Below the pieces are notes generated by a model that did not search any database, was not told the origin of the DNA, and was given only the letters and a program-made list of their open reading frames with translations. Source: Trichobilharzia szidati (taxonomy: Eukaryota; Platyhelminthes; Trematoda; Strigeidida; Schistosomatidae). From it: a stretch of 64,000 nucleotides of DNA. Below are positions 9,641-21,297 of the stretch, in pieces (position 1 is the stretch's first letter; each line of letters opens with the position of its first letter). The position numbers and the translations under genes were made by a program. Location of the stretch: the NCBI GenBank assembly GCA_944472155.2, contig OX235279.1, forward strand, positions 158,928,199-158,992,198, given 5' to 3'.

Positions 9641-11260
9641 TAAAAGCTTCCTAAGAGATTACTAAACAAGTCAGTTGACATTGGAAGCATAAACTCAAGA
9701 ATACTAACTGATCATTTAGAAGAGTTACTAGTGGGACTCACGTGTAATGTGTCATTTCGATTAAACAGTATAATCTATGACGAGAAGGACGCAATCTCAG
9801 TGTGGTCTCCCTAAGAACCTCACCTGGATGATGCCTTCACGGCAAGCCTAGAAAATGTTCGGCCGGAAGAAATTATTCCATAATGGATAAGAATTTATTT
9901 TGATAAATCACACAGTGTAGTACAGTTATATTAACTGATGACGTTTCGAGCACAAACTTGATATGATTATGAGCAATAGTTTGTGCTCGAAACGTCATCA
10001 GTTAATATAACTGTACTACACTGTGTGATTTATCAAAATAAATTCTTATCCATTATGGAATTATACTCTACCACAGTGCCCAAGTTTTATTCTTATATCA
10101 ATAACGGAAGAAATTATCCCGAGGCTACATTTCTATAAAAGATATTTGAACGTCACTTGTATTGCTTGTGATGAAGACTGTTCAGGTGTTGACCTGCTTA
10201 GACAATTTGAAGACTGTCACCCCCCATCTGTGCTTCTCACTATCAAACACAGCATTTCACTTCGCAGACTTTATGTTAAACAGGATAGATGATAGCTCAT
10301 TAAAAAAGCCGATCTGCAGAAAACCAAGCTTTGCAGGGCAGTCCACTAACTTCACAAGTTGGGAACCTCTAGGTAGAAAGAGAAACTCTATCCACTCCAT
10401 ATGTTCAAGAGATCTAAAAGTCTGCGCTTAAGATATGGTTGACAAATTACCCGGAAACCCTCCTATAACATCTTTAAATAATCGATATCCTAGATGGTTC
10501 ATTGAAAGAAATATGAGGAAAGAAATCATTCCTAGCCAAATCATAGTGCCACTAGATGACTGGAGGCGATCACCATGAGGCTTTGGACCTAGGTTTGGTA
10601 CTTCTTGACACCATGCGTCAGTACATTGCAAACTTGACTGACAGAATTCAGTCTTCAGCAGACAAAGGACTACCTACACACATAACATTAGTCGCTTACT
10701 ACCCAGTGCTTAAATCAAAGAAAATCACAGTGCCAACACACACATCATTTATGAGTTTCGCCCTTATACGTGACACCATCACTATTGTAATCAAAAGTCA
10801 TCTATGAAATTGTATTAAACGCTCTTTTCATGCTACTGACTTGCATTTAGCATCCTCCAGCCAAATTATTATTCAACAAGACATCAAGCGTAAGCTGCCA
10901 CTTATCTTCACCTCGATATGCATCTGCTCTCTCACATACTGCAGGGAGACTGATTACACTGGACACTGTAGTCGTGTTCTCTGGAAAAGCGTCGCTGAAT
11001 GCTGTCCGGTTTGGCTGGAGAAAAGTGAGAATAAGAAGACGAAGTTTACTGTATGTGGACATCTTCTAGAGTCAGATCGTTCAGCCTCACATGGTTTACC
11101 ATATAAAGCCATCTACACGGCTACGTTCAACCACTCTTCAAAGTTCACACTTCTACCATTTATGTGTAACCGAAGCACTAGGTATACATGGTCTCAGAAA
11201 CTATTCTATGTATTCAGAAACACTTTGTTGAACGCCTTCCTTTAACTTTGTCACAGCAAT
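9640..11260 (+). mobile_element. Decayed PLE, related to the one at 1-1239
   Basis: Broken plus-strand frames follow the order of the PLE at 1-1239. A region like LTDHLEELL lies near 9710, and YKRYLNVTCIACDED near 10135 has lost the catalytic DD. FEDCHPP is followed by RKPSFAGQSTNFTSW near 10320 (PLE pattern RK..W.GQ.TNF.SW) and RYPRWFIERNMR near 10485. KRKLPL, SICICSLTYCRETDYTGH and EKSENKK then correspond to the nuclease region at 10880-11040. Stops and shifts are frequent. It carries a nested palindromic insertion at 9877-10104. The segment 10540-10800 has no clear PLE match. Confidence 0.75.
9877..10104. mobile_element. Palindromic PLE-end insertion (82-bp perfect arms) with 13-bp TSD
   Basis: Arms 9877-9958 and 9978-10059 are perfect reverse complements around a 19-nt loop. 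Each arm is the terminal sequence of the PLE family that forms the larger palindrome at 47758-49341, including the string gctcgaaacgtcatcag. A 43-44-nt tail (10061-10104) with the string cacagtgcccaagtttta is present only on the right. The insertion is flanked by cggaagaaattat at 9864-9876 and again at 10105-10117. It lies inside the decayed PLE of 9640-11260, whose reading frame resumes across it. Confidence 0.85.
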
Positions 11261-11361
11261 GTTGGTTTATGTCGGTTAACTTCATCACTGCTCTTTACTT
11301 CATCTTCACCCTCATTACTGTTGGCGGCATCGCAATTTTAATATTTCACACCACATTATTA

Positions 11362-11790
11362 TTATTCCCTTAGGTTCCGAGTGGAACTGAGGGCTTCAAC
11401 ACCACATCTCCACTTTCTTCTATTTTCTGCTGTCTTCTTCAGATGGGTCCACCATTGACCATGGTCTCTCATCTTCTCTTCCTCACACGATCTCCTCCAT
11501 GTCATCCTCACACCGACGACCCACTCGTTACTTCCTATTTGGATTCCACTTGAGCGACGGCCTGTATTGCGCGCGATGTCATTCAATGGCCCCCTCAATC
11601 TATGCCTTATCCATCTCCATTTTCTCCTACATATTTGTTGTGCAATCGGCTCCTGGTTTGTTTGTTCCCAGCCAGCCAGATTTCCTTGTTACTAATTCTT
11701 TCTGGTCGCCTATTTGGTCTTCAATATTTAGCCAGCGAAGGAGGTAGCCGTTGATGAAGGTCTGCAGCCTGTTGTTGATACCATATGACC
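11362..11790 (-). mobile_element. RTE-type non-LTR element, C-terminal fragment
   Basis: The minus-strand frames give LQTFINGYLLRWLNI, then RRSSGIQIGSNEW and HGQWWTHLKKTAENRRK. The fragment ends in VEALSSTRN, which follows the closing pattern of fluke RTE polyproteins (TFIN..LRRILNI, TL.WNP.GKR..GRP, GLCS..R). Stops interrupt it repeatedly. Confidence 0.6.
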
Positions 11791-13479
11791 TACTTTTAAA
11801 CTCCTAATACCAACTGAATTATTTGATAAAGTTTTAAAACTTTGTAATTCATCCACTCCAACTTTACTCCATAGAGGTCATGCACCTAAAGTACTCGTAT
11901 ACGTGGTTTTCAGAATTTTGGAATACTCCTCAAAAACATCTCTGTCTACAAATACCTTTGTCTGGCAAATAGAACTCATCCTCGCCGTGTTTACCATCCA
12001 TTTATGTGCACATGTGACAGCCTTTTCACCTCGAAAGAGGCCTTTAATTCTGTTGGTGACATTATGACAGGCACAAACTCAGTGTGCTGGTTGTTTTCAT
12101 CTAGGTGATCGGAGTGGATCACTGACTGTCCAGTTAACAATTTGGAGGGTCCACATTCATTCAACCCTATCACACAGAGATTCCTATGCCATATTGTCTC
12201 ATTTCTTTTGCAACATGAGAAGCCTACTCAGCTTCATACATTGTGCAAAACATTCCACTCTCTGATGATTATTTTTGCTTTCATAGGGAGAAGACAAACC
12301 GGCTGACGACTGGCTTGCCAAAGAGCTTCACCAGCCCACTGTGTCATTTCGCCTCTCCATTCCCAGAGAAAAATAAGTTTACTTCCTATACTTTTGTTAC
12401 GCTTTGAAGTTTCTGTATCGATTGTGTTGATTTTAGGTGGTAGGGTCACCAGTCCCACACCCTACCTCCTCACATTTCCCGAGCTTATCACTGGCTAGTT
12501 GAGTAGGCAAGGTTATTGTATCTTTCCAACATCAACTAGCCCTTGACAAGCGAAATATAAATACGTCGGGTTGTGTACGCCACACTTGACTCCACCAGTC
12601 AACGAAGAGTGAAATAACACCCGCTACTCAAATTAGGCTTTCAGAGCTACTACCTTTCTCTAAATAGATGATGATACTCTCAGATCTGGTTTCATTTGAA
12701 CAAAACACAATGCCACATTAAATTCTCATCGTGGCTGTAAAACTTATGCATAAAAGTGGCTTGCATACTGAACGATACTTTAAACAGAAAGTTTATTCCA
12801 TGATGTTCCAAGTTAATCTACTCCGAATGACAAATGCTATAAATCTGTGAGCATACCGTCTAGTGATACCAGATTGACGACTGTACAACCTTCTGCATAT
12901 CCATGAATCTAGAAGTCAGAAAAAACTATTGCATGTCGTTTATCAACACTGCTATTCGCTGCTCAAGAAAGCACACTGTCTAAACCAGGGAGCTTAATTC
13001 CCATGATATGCTCAATAAATATCGGAAGGTCATAGTGCCTTCTCCTTATAGGGACCAATTCACTTCGAAATATTATCACCATAGACAGTTTCTAACAAGA
13101 ATACCTCCTATTTTTACTCAGAACCATGATTTCGTTGAGTGTTCTTATACGAGAAAAATCTACCTTTCTAGACGGACTTTGCCACTTAAGAAACCTTTTC
13201 AAACATTACAGGTAAGCCAGATAATGCTCACTAATGGAAATATCATTTGATCAAGTAGTCGGAATCATTCCTATTTGAATAAAGAATGATAAGAACTGTG
13301 CAATGTTAAATACTTGCCAAATCGTCATCTCAATCAGACAATGTTCATAAATCTGCAGTGATTACGGCCGGTGAAAGCCTTCAGTGAAGTTTCAAGTTTA
13401 AATTAAAGCAGTTTTCCATCATTTTCAAAAAGGTGAAGTAATTGCAATGAGTTTAAACTTAAGACTTCGTCCACTAGAT
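11791..13479. other. Unassigned repeat-like sequence
   Basis: Only short ORFs are found (11991-12173, 12234-12458, 13008-13250), none with a domain I recognise. Base composition and frequent stops fit decayed mobile DNA. Confidence 0.4.
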
Positions 13480-13769
13480 GACTGAAGCACAGGGTCAATT
13501 TTAACGTCCTTTCAAGAAGCAGGCAAAGTGTTAGTGGAAAACGATTCATTAAAAAAAACCGGTGAGAGGATAACATAAGATGTTTTTTTCAGCATATATT
13601 TTAGGGATAATAGACCAACCGACTTGGTAGGTTTCCGAGATTCGAGACACTTGAGGACATCGTTTGTATTAAGACTGGAAAAATAGTCATTATATGCTGA
13701 ACGATATGTGAAAGACTTGTTAGGCATACGCCAAACGAGTCTTCGGTATACGTGCTGAGATTTTATCAA
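13480..13769 (-). mobile_element. Non-LTR RT fragment
   Basis: The minus-strand peptide has NTNDVLKCLESRKPTKS, KKTSYVILSPV and FFNESFSTNTLPAS. These fit the stretch before RT motif 1 in CR1/Jockey-type polymerases (D.L..L.....K..G, A......F..SF..G.LP..WK). It is short and truncated at both sides. Confidence 0.55.
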
Positions 13770-14165
13770 CGATCAACGCCCTGGGGTTTCAGAACTACAG
13801 CCTACTATCCTCATGCAAATGGTGAGCAAGAACTGTACACGGAGTGTTGAAGGCTGTGTTATCGGCTGCGAATAAATCAAATTGGAGTGATTCACTGGTG
13901 TCAGCCCTCCATGGCACACGAATCGCTTCAAAATCTGATGCCGGCTGTCATGTTGCTGGGCTGGTATTTTGGATAACACTGTGACCCTTAGCTGTGTTTT
14001 CTTCACCTTCTAGTTGCTTACCAGTCATAGACCATACCTCATGCGTCATCAGGCTCATAAATGCAGTGACGTCATTTGGAACTGTAGGGCCTCCGCAACA
14101 CGGTATTATATGGCTACTCAGATGTAGCAAATGATTGAGAAACTCAGGAGGGTAGAAAGAACAAA
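13770..14165 (+). mobile_element. Decayed Ty3/gypsy integrase fragment
   Basis: The plus-strand frames read TAYYPHANGE, then LKAVLSAANKSNWSDSLV and SALHGTRIASKSDAG. These match the end of the integrase core (TAYHP.SNG.VERFH..LK.AL, W...LP..LL..R...K.DL.CSPAE) seen in the elements at 42568-44226 and 54335-55993. The later part is highly decayed. This indicates an older insertion of the same clade. Confidence 0.6.
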
Positions 14166-14788
14166 TAAGTAGGGACTTTATCTTGTTTATGATTCGTAAG
14201 GCTTACTTTATGGAATCATGAATGCCCTTCCATTTATTTGTATAGGTATGCCCTTCTTCAATCGCCGTTTGCTATACTTTCATAAATAAAGGCTCATAAA
14301 CACAATTGGTTTTCTACAGTATTGCAGGTCCTCGGTCATTAATTTTTGTAATGTTCTTGACAGAAAAATCAGTTTCTAAAAGACTCCTCCCAATGGACCA
14401 TAGGTGTGTTTTTCAAACATGTTTTAAAATGTCTTCACATGATTCTGTACATCGTCAATATGATGGATCATTTTAAGTCATTGATCACATAGTCGAATTC
14501 AAGACTCTATGTAAAATGAACCAAGATAACTGCATTTGTACCGATGGTCTTGAACTGACCTGCTTAGAGGGAAATTCTATGAACTCCGAACCGTTCGTCC
14601 TGAACGACACCCAAATGAAAAGAGTTCTCAAAGCACCTCCATACTTCTTTTACAGGGTGAGACAAAAATGCCCCAACTTTTTCCGAATAAGAGATCTCTT
14701 GTGCTTATGTCATTTTCCCTCATTTATTTGGATTGTTTCTCTCACCATTCCCAGTCAAGAAAAGAATCTTCTTCATATCATTCATTAG
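14166..14788. other. Unassigned sequence before the truncated CR1 copy
   Basis: There is no recognisable domain. A 90-codon ORF at 14516 has no family features. The CR1 fragment starts abruptly after this stretch. Confidence 0.4.
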
Positions 14789-16272
14789 CAGGCTCAATCC
14801 TGGTAAGTCCAGTGGCCCTGATGAACTCCACCCACTTATATTAACAGCATTGGCTGAAAACAGAGCCGAGCCATTGTCGGTAATCTTCATATCACCAATG
14901 TCTCTGGACCAGTCTAAATGTCCAAGAGACTGACTGGAAAGATGCCATCATTAGTCCGGTCTTCAAAACCGGATCTAGAAACTTAGTTCAGAACTATCGT
15001 CCTGTTAGTTTGACCAGTATTGTTGTTAAACTACTAGAAAGAATAATTCGTGATGCTATCATTCAGTTCATTGAAGGGAACAAACTTTTCGCTGTGGAAC
15101 AGCATGGTTTTAGAGCAGGTCATTGTTGCTTGACCAACCTTCTTTTGGCCAGAGAAAGTTGGGCAAGCTCAGCTGATGTTAATATACCGGTGGATGCCAT
15201 ATTCATCGACCTTAGCAAGGCGTTTGACAGGGTTTCTCATTCAGGTCTTCTAGTGAAGTTAGGTAGTCTGGAAATCAATAAAGTGGTTTCCGACTGGATT
15301 CAAGACTTTCTAAAGGACAGAAGACAAAGAGTACGAGTTAACGGGGTTTTATCAACATGGGAATCGGTTAAGAGTGGCGTTCCTCAGGGTACAATTCTAG
15401 GCCCACTTCTTTTCCTGATTTATGTTAATGAGATTCCATCGGTAGTTAAGTCATCCTGCTTACTGTTTGCTGACGACATCAAGATATGGAGGGCTTTACA
15501 CGATGACAGTGATCAACTTGCTTTGCAGGAAGATTTAAACTTGTTAAGTGATTGGTGGAAGCACTGGGCCTTGGAGATTAACTTAAGCAAGAGTGTAGTT
15601 ATGCATGTATCTCATAGTCACGTGCACAATTACTCAATGAATGGCATTACTCTCCCAGGGGTCACTGAGTACAAGGACTTGGGAGTGGTTGTGCAGCATG
15701 ACTTGAAAACAGCAACAAACTGTAGAGCTGCAGCCACTAAGGGTTTTCGAATATTATGGGCCATACGCAAAGCTTTTGCGAATTTTGACGCTGAAATATT
15801 CCGTATATTATATCCGACTTGTATCAGACCTCATTTGGAATATGGGATCCAGGCAGCGAGCCCGTGTTTCAAATACGAAATAGACTTATTAGAAAGGGTG
15901 CAAAGAGTAGGAACTAAGCTAATAAAAGGTTTCTCAACCCTCTCATATGAAGAGAGGTTAAGTCGACTGGGTTTATTTCCACTGTCATACAGACGACTTA
16001 GGGGTGACCTAATACTAGCATACCGTATCCTAAGAAATGATTTTGGAGCAAATTTATCTAATTTATTTCTTCCTTCTAGCACCAACCAATTGCGAGGACA
16101 TCACTTCAAGGTTCAAAAACCACGGTCGAATCGTCTGCGTGTGGAGATCCGTTTTTCGCATCGGATTGTGAACCATTGGAACTCCCTACCGGAACACGTC
16201 GTATCAGCGCAATCCGTTGATTCATTCAAGGCGAGATTGGACCTCCTGTGTGTAACAAATCGAAAGGATTAA
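14789..16272 (+). pseudogene. Reverse transcriptase of the truncated CR1-type element
   Basis: The endonuclease domain is absent. From about 14935 the frame is open to TAA at 16270-16272. It has NYRPVSLTS, FIDLSKAFDRVSH, SGVPQGTILGPLL and the catalytic LFADDIKI, then the C-terminal region with IRPHLEYGIQAAS and a closing CVTNRKD. Differences from the left copy are few (for example LEINK for LGINK, KDRRQ for KNRRR, VVVQH for VVMQH). Confidence 0.88.
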
Positions 16273-16325
16273 CACAGGCATATAGCCTACTATCCTAAAT
16301 AAATTGTATTCTGTAAACTGTAAAA
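14789..16325 (+). mobile_element. 5'-truncated CR1-type element, sister of 5791-8744
   Basis: It begins in the RT upstream region (RLNPGKSSGPDELHP) and runs to the same 3' end (attctgtaaactgt). It shares the frameshift after QSKCPRD with the left element and has its own small insertion (IFISPMS in place of IFDMS). It lies outside the inverted-repeat arm, in the spacer, so the two insertions are independent events or one moved by rearrangement. Confidence 0.88.
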
Positions 16326-16932
16326 TGTCTGAGAGGTGAAGGATTTGAATGGTTATCGAATATACGCTTTATAAAAACGCAAGTGATTATCTTCAAACTC
16401 CCAAGCCTATTACCCGACTGTGACCAAAGACGAATCAAAATGGTAGATTGACCGTCTAAAACATGAGATACATTTCAGGAACAGAATCATACAAAGGACG
16501 ATAACTGCTTGATAATATAGAGCTCCTGCACGAACGAGTCATGACAGCGTGTCAAATGGCTTGGATGCAAGACCGCTTAGCTTCACCTAAGTGAATCAAC
16601 TTAAACAGTGAATGTCAGCATCCAGTGTTGATATAGGAGTACTGTAAACGAATAATTATTATTAACCTCTGTAGTCGATTCCCTCCCCAATGGGGTGGTG
16701 TGGACCCTAAGATGGAATGAGCAAGAGATAAAACTCTGAAGACTCCACCATAAGTAGAACTCTTCTGATGGTTACGATGACAATGGACTATCTTCTGGTC
16801 GTCAGCGTACACTAATGTGTTGCATGCACAAGGATTCCTTAAATGTTCGTCAACTGGTTCTGGTGATGTTTCGCCTCTGGTTCAGAACGTATCGCAACCG
16901 GAAGGAGAAACAAGAACGCTGAGGATTGTTCC
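16326..16932. other. Unassigned, probably RTE-related remnant
   Basis: On the minus strand near 16790-16812 there is a YADD-like peptide, and around 16670-16720 a peptide with FPPQWGG. The same kind of text occurs around fluke RTE remnants, but decay is too strong for a firm call. Confidence 0.35.
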
Positions 16933-16944
16933 AGTAAATTCCTA

Positions 16945-17163
16945 AATGTGGGTAGTTATGTGAATGCTGACGGATGTGTGACATATGAAATGCCTGGTAG
17001 TATAAGAGAAGGCAAAGTATATGGATACCTAGGCCATTTCTGGCGCTATCGCAGTGTCAATATGGGAAAAGAAAGGTTATACAAATTGAAAGACAATCCC
17101 GGTGTTAAAAGAGTGAATATTTTAATTAAATCAGAAATACAGAGATTGAATATGATCTACGAC
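16945..17163 (+). mobile_element. RTE-type RT fragment, IR1 right arm
   Basis: The peptide GSYVNADGCVTYEM is followed by IREGKVYGYLGHFWRYRSV. It is the counterpart of 8876-9112 and is decayed in the same way, so it was already a fossil when the segment was duplicated. Confidence 0.6.
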
Positions 17164-17323
17164 TAGAAGTTGTTATCATGCGAAATCTTATCAAATATGT
17201 AGAAGCTGTTTAAGGAAATCAGCGGTGGTAAGGCAATATATAATGATCCCTCTTCTGTTAATGCTGAGACGCTTAACAAGTCTTTCACATGTCGTCCAGC
17301 AGACGTTATGATCTCATACTGCA

Positions 17324-18300
17324 GGTGCTACTTTCGTGTAAACAAGATACTAGGAGAGGGTAGATACGGGCAAGTTTTTGAATGTTTCGACTTATACACA
17401 AATTCCTTGACGGCTTTAAAGGCTTTGAAACCTCAGAGTGATTACAGTGGTGCTGCTCGCCATGAGCTTGAAGTCTTAGAATCCATTGCAAGACTAGATG
17501 CGAAGAATCAATCTCACTGCATATCATCAATAGACTTTTTCGAGTGGCATGATCACTTTTATATTGTTTTTCCTCTGCTTGGTCCAAGTGTTTTCACGTT
17601 TCTTGAGGAAAATGGTTATGAGCCCTATCCTATTGAACAATGTGCAATAATTACCCGACAAATTTGTGAAGCTGTTGCATTTTCGCATCGAAATAAGCTT
17701 ACACATACAGATCTCAAACCTGAAAATATTTTGTTTGTCGATCGATGGCAGTTACGACGAAGTATTTGATAATCATCGTGGCAAAACTGTTCGGAGAATA
17801 CGTCATCCATATATAAAAATTATAGATTTTGGGTCAGCTACCTTCGACAGTGATCACCACTCAACCACTATTCAAACTCGACATTATCGTGCACCCGAAG
17901 TCGTGATGGAGCTTGCGTGGAATCGGTCGGCCGATGTGTGGTCTGTAGGATGTATTCCATATGAACATGTAACGGGACGGTGCCTTTTTATGACACATGA
18001 TAATCTGGAACACCTAGCTATGATGGAACGTGTGCTAGGAACGCTTCCTAAGTGTATGACAAAAGCATCTTGTCGACGAAGATATTTCCGCCATGGTCGG
18101 TTAGATTGGTCACCCACTTCATCTGAGTCTCGTTATGTTAGGAGAGCATTAAAGCCTTTGGGAGATTACTGGTGTTCTAGTTTTGTTCGTTACAAACGCC
18201 TAGCTTTTGATCTTGTTAAATAAATGCTTATGTACATTTCGACTGAATGAATTACCTTTTCAAAAGCCTCCTTTCATATCACACTTGAAATAACTTATCA
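17324..18300 (+). pseudogene. LAMMER/CLK-type kinase, broken right copy
   Basis: The exon starts after an AG acceptor (tactgcag before 17324). It has GEGRYGQVF, TALKALKP, HTDLKPENILF, then DFGSA, APEVV and EHLAMMER as in the left copy. Two lesions are seen: a 4-nt duplication (cgat, near 17739-17746) shifts the frame after LFVD, and a TAA at 18221-18223 follows DLVK, about 25 residues before the end of the left copy. A second stop follows in the tail. It is therefore non-functional unless it serves as non-coding RNA. Confidence 0.88.
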
Positions 18301-18536
18301 CCCCTCTACAATATGCCCCCTGACCATTATTATTATTAATACGACTACTATTTTGAGACTTATTTTTTAATAGACAGAAGACAATAGTTTTTTTAAGTTT
18401 ATTTATGTTAAGGTGTTGTCAGTATAACTAATTGCAATAACCAATTCGAGTTTTCGAAAACTTTTATGTAAACAAACACTGAATAAAGCAATCGGGTTAT
18501 AAGCCAAAAAAACCGTGCTATTATTAATCGTCATTA

Positions 18537-20603
18537 TTAGTGAGATGACCGACCACCATTCTTCAGTCTCAGCCTTCGACGACGACGATGACGGCAAAAT
18601 AAATTTTGCATATTTTCCAGTGGCGTGGTACTATTATTGGCAATATTTATTCGCAGTATCTTCATCGCTTTTTTCACTCTGAAAAAAATTAAGCTCAATT
18701 GTGAAAACTTACTTTTTAATTCTGTCTTCCACAAATTTGAGATTCATTACAGCTGGGGAATTCCTCAGTTCCAGTGCTCTTTCTATTACTCCTTGTGGAA
18801 GTCCAATATTCTTGGCTATTGTAATTGTTTCACTTTCTGAGGTTATGCCGTTAGTAACTTCGTACAGACATAGCAATTTCCCCTCATGAGTTGTCGTCTT
18901 CATTGTCTTATTGTGGTGAGAAGTCGCTTTTATTTAATGGTAGCGACTTACCAAGTATTGTACTCGTGGTCCAGACACTTGAAAGTGTTTCAAAATTCCA
19001 TAGTTGTGGGTGGCTATGACAGCGAACGGACATTCTGCAAGGTTTAGGAGGAATTCAACTATGGCTGTTGTAAGTGCATTAAGTTCCAACTAAAACACGG
19101 TTTAAAAGTAATTAAGCAAGATACTAATTACACAAAATACCTTGTCAACTACACTAGCAAACTCATCCATCACCAGGAGTGTTCTCTTTGTTGGTGTTCG
19201 TAAAGCAACGGACACTGAGTGAAGAGCTGATATGTATGCTGAGCAATCATCTTCCTTCTCGGAGCCTGTACCTGTGAGTATGTATATTGCGTCAAGTGGT
19301 GAGATAACTGCCTCCTCAGCTGGTACATAACTTCCTATTTGTGTGAGGTATATTATTAAGACGATCTACAGGAGAACGAACGAAGTAATAAACTGTAGCG
19401 TGCAGAAATGTTTCGTAAACAGTTATTATGGCATAAATTTGTTAATGTGAATACAATCCTGTTTGATGTGCAGGGCCTAGTTTAAGTAAGTAAGTCCAAA
19501 TAGTCAAGCTAAGTTTAGGACTGAAACACGAATCTGATATATTCGGCGAAACTAAGTAGAGTAAGTGACGGTAATTGAAATGCAGTGAGGTACTGTAACT
19601 CGCTCTGGAGCTTAACTGTTTGCCTCTCTTATCTTAAGTCTGTATTCATAGCAACTTTATGGATCCCTGTCAAACCTTCTTTTGATCGCCTTTTTTACAG
19701 TCTGACGTGTGCACATTTACTCACACACGACAGCCTACTTAAGGTAGCGAAGCTGTATTCGTCGTATCCTATTGTCTTCTGTGAATCGAAAGCGAGAAAT
19801 ACGGTTGTAGAAAATGAAAACAAATGATTTAGTGGACAGACATTTCCCAGCGACCTTATTACTAAGTTGTGCAATGGTATATATATGTATATATATATAT
19901 ATATACATTTCCATATATGAGATTGTACGATCAAATTGTAGCGAATTCGTTGGAGAGGTTCCTCTCAGGATCTCTTGTTTTCATTTTCTACAGATACAGT
20001 TGTCGTGAAGAAGACTGTAATTACTGCTTCAACGTTTGTATCAAGGTGAAGATTGTTCTTCCCAGCTGGGAATTGATATAGTCGCTAAAACCACTTTGAT
20101 GTGATGAGACTACTTTGTTAAGTACACTACGGGGAGTATTACGTGAGTCTCTGTATTCTGTATCGCTGTTCTCTCCAAGTGAAAGTGACTAAATATTTTC
20201 TCCGAAGCGATGAGTTCTGAACGAAGTAGTCGTCTTCATTGATAACATCGCAAATGTTCTTGTCTATCTGATAAGCTAATACCACCTGTGGTGTTAACCA
20301 CTTGTGTGAGAAGCATTACGTTGATAAATAGGATTACATTGATTACTTTCTTAGTCTGTTTGATTAGTGCATAAAGTTAGTCTTACCTGTTTGATGTATG
20401 TGCTTTTTCCACTACCATTTGGTCCAGTAAGGAAAGTGATTCTGTGCTTCAAAGCATCTGCATAGAATGAATTCTTGATAATGTTTTTGCATCGCGTTTC
20501 TTGTATTGGGTGACGCCCAGAACGGATGTGTATTAAGTCGTCTTCTGCTAACTTGGGTTTTTTCCAGTCCTTAGACTTGGCAGCTATCGCAAGTGAGCAT
20601 AGA
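18537..20603 (-). CDS. MSH5: MutS homologue MSH5, 3' exons (right copy)
   Basis: Exons on the minus strand are 20387-20603, 19141-19365, 18952-19089, 18713-18906 and 18537-18678. All carry GT-AG borders, with 1021-, 51-, 45- and 34-nt introns. Walker A (TGPNGSGKSTYIKQ), GSYVPAEEA, Walker B LLVMDEF and ATHNYG are intact. Differences from the left copy are few (for example ADALKH for ADASKH, IVLII for IALII), and the protein ends one residue earlier. Both copies keep open frames, so sequence alone does not say which, if either, is expressed. Upstream exons are not recognised to the right of 20603. Confidence 0.82.
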
Positions 20604-21297
20604 CTGAAACAAATAGGTACAATTTCGGTATTTGTATTGCTCAATTTTGCGACTGTAGTACAAAACATATTCACGCTTATTAAATCTACTCTATATACGA
20701 TTGATCTTGGTTTATGTGTTGGAAGAAAAGGAGAACTAACAGCTGGCTACCATGATCATGGTCTCTAGTTTGGTGACGCAAGAAGGATTCTAAGTTGGTT
20801 CACTTCTCCTTTTGACTGTTGGATGTGGTGCGTTTCTGTACCCACCTCAAGCGCCTCCAGGTTGTTGATTAATCATTCTAGTCACATGAATCTTAAGCTA
20901 CACAATGAGTGATGTCGGTCACTCATCACGTCTCAACTGCTGAAATGTAGCCCGACTCAGGAAAGTAGTGGCTATGATACTGTATTTTCTACTGGTCAAT
21001 GACTTAAGTAAAGTGACTTATGGAGTTTCACTGTCACAGTCCTCTACATACGTAAACGATGGTTTGTGTGTCTTGTAACTGGGAGATTTTTGTGATTATG
21101 TTGGATAAATTGTTCTGTCAGGCTACCAGCAAAATACCTGACGATTTGCAAATGTTCATCTTAATTTGAGTCCATGAATAGTTGAGAGGCTAGTTGCACC
21201 CGCTACTTTAGCATTCCGTGTCTGCCTCACTTTAACTTACTGAAAATATAAAACCTCCTGTTTATTAATGATGACCCGTCATGGCTTTTTAAGCATA

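Larger units (their letters stand above)
16933..21297 (-). repeat. Right arm of the 4.4-kb inverted duplication (IR1)
   Basis: The reverse complement of this stretch matches 1788-9124 without the CR1 insertion. It carries, from inside to outside, the RTE remnant, the kinase pseudogene and the MSH5 exons. The outer border (21297) is where the left copy meets the PLE, so the duplication may extend further on this side. Confidence 0.92.

Noticed and set aside
9930..9960. Canonical hammerhead ribozyme suggested by ctgatga followed by a hairpin and gaaac
   Set aside because: The bases between ctgatga and the stem do not fit the core, and here ctgatga arises on the complementary side of the palindrome. 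Only the weaker layout argument is kept as a finding at 32107-32164.
11791..12460. Possible coding remnant on either strand
   Set aside because: Short frames suggest some old element, but no motif could be named with honesty.
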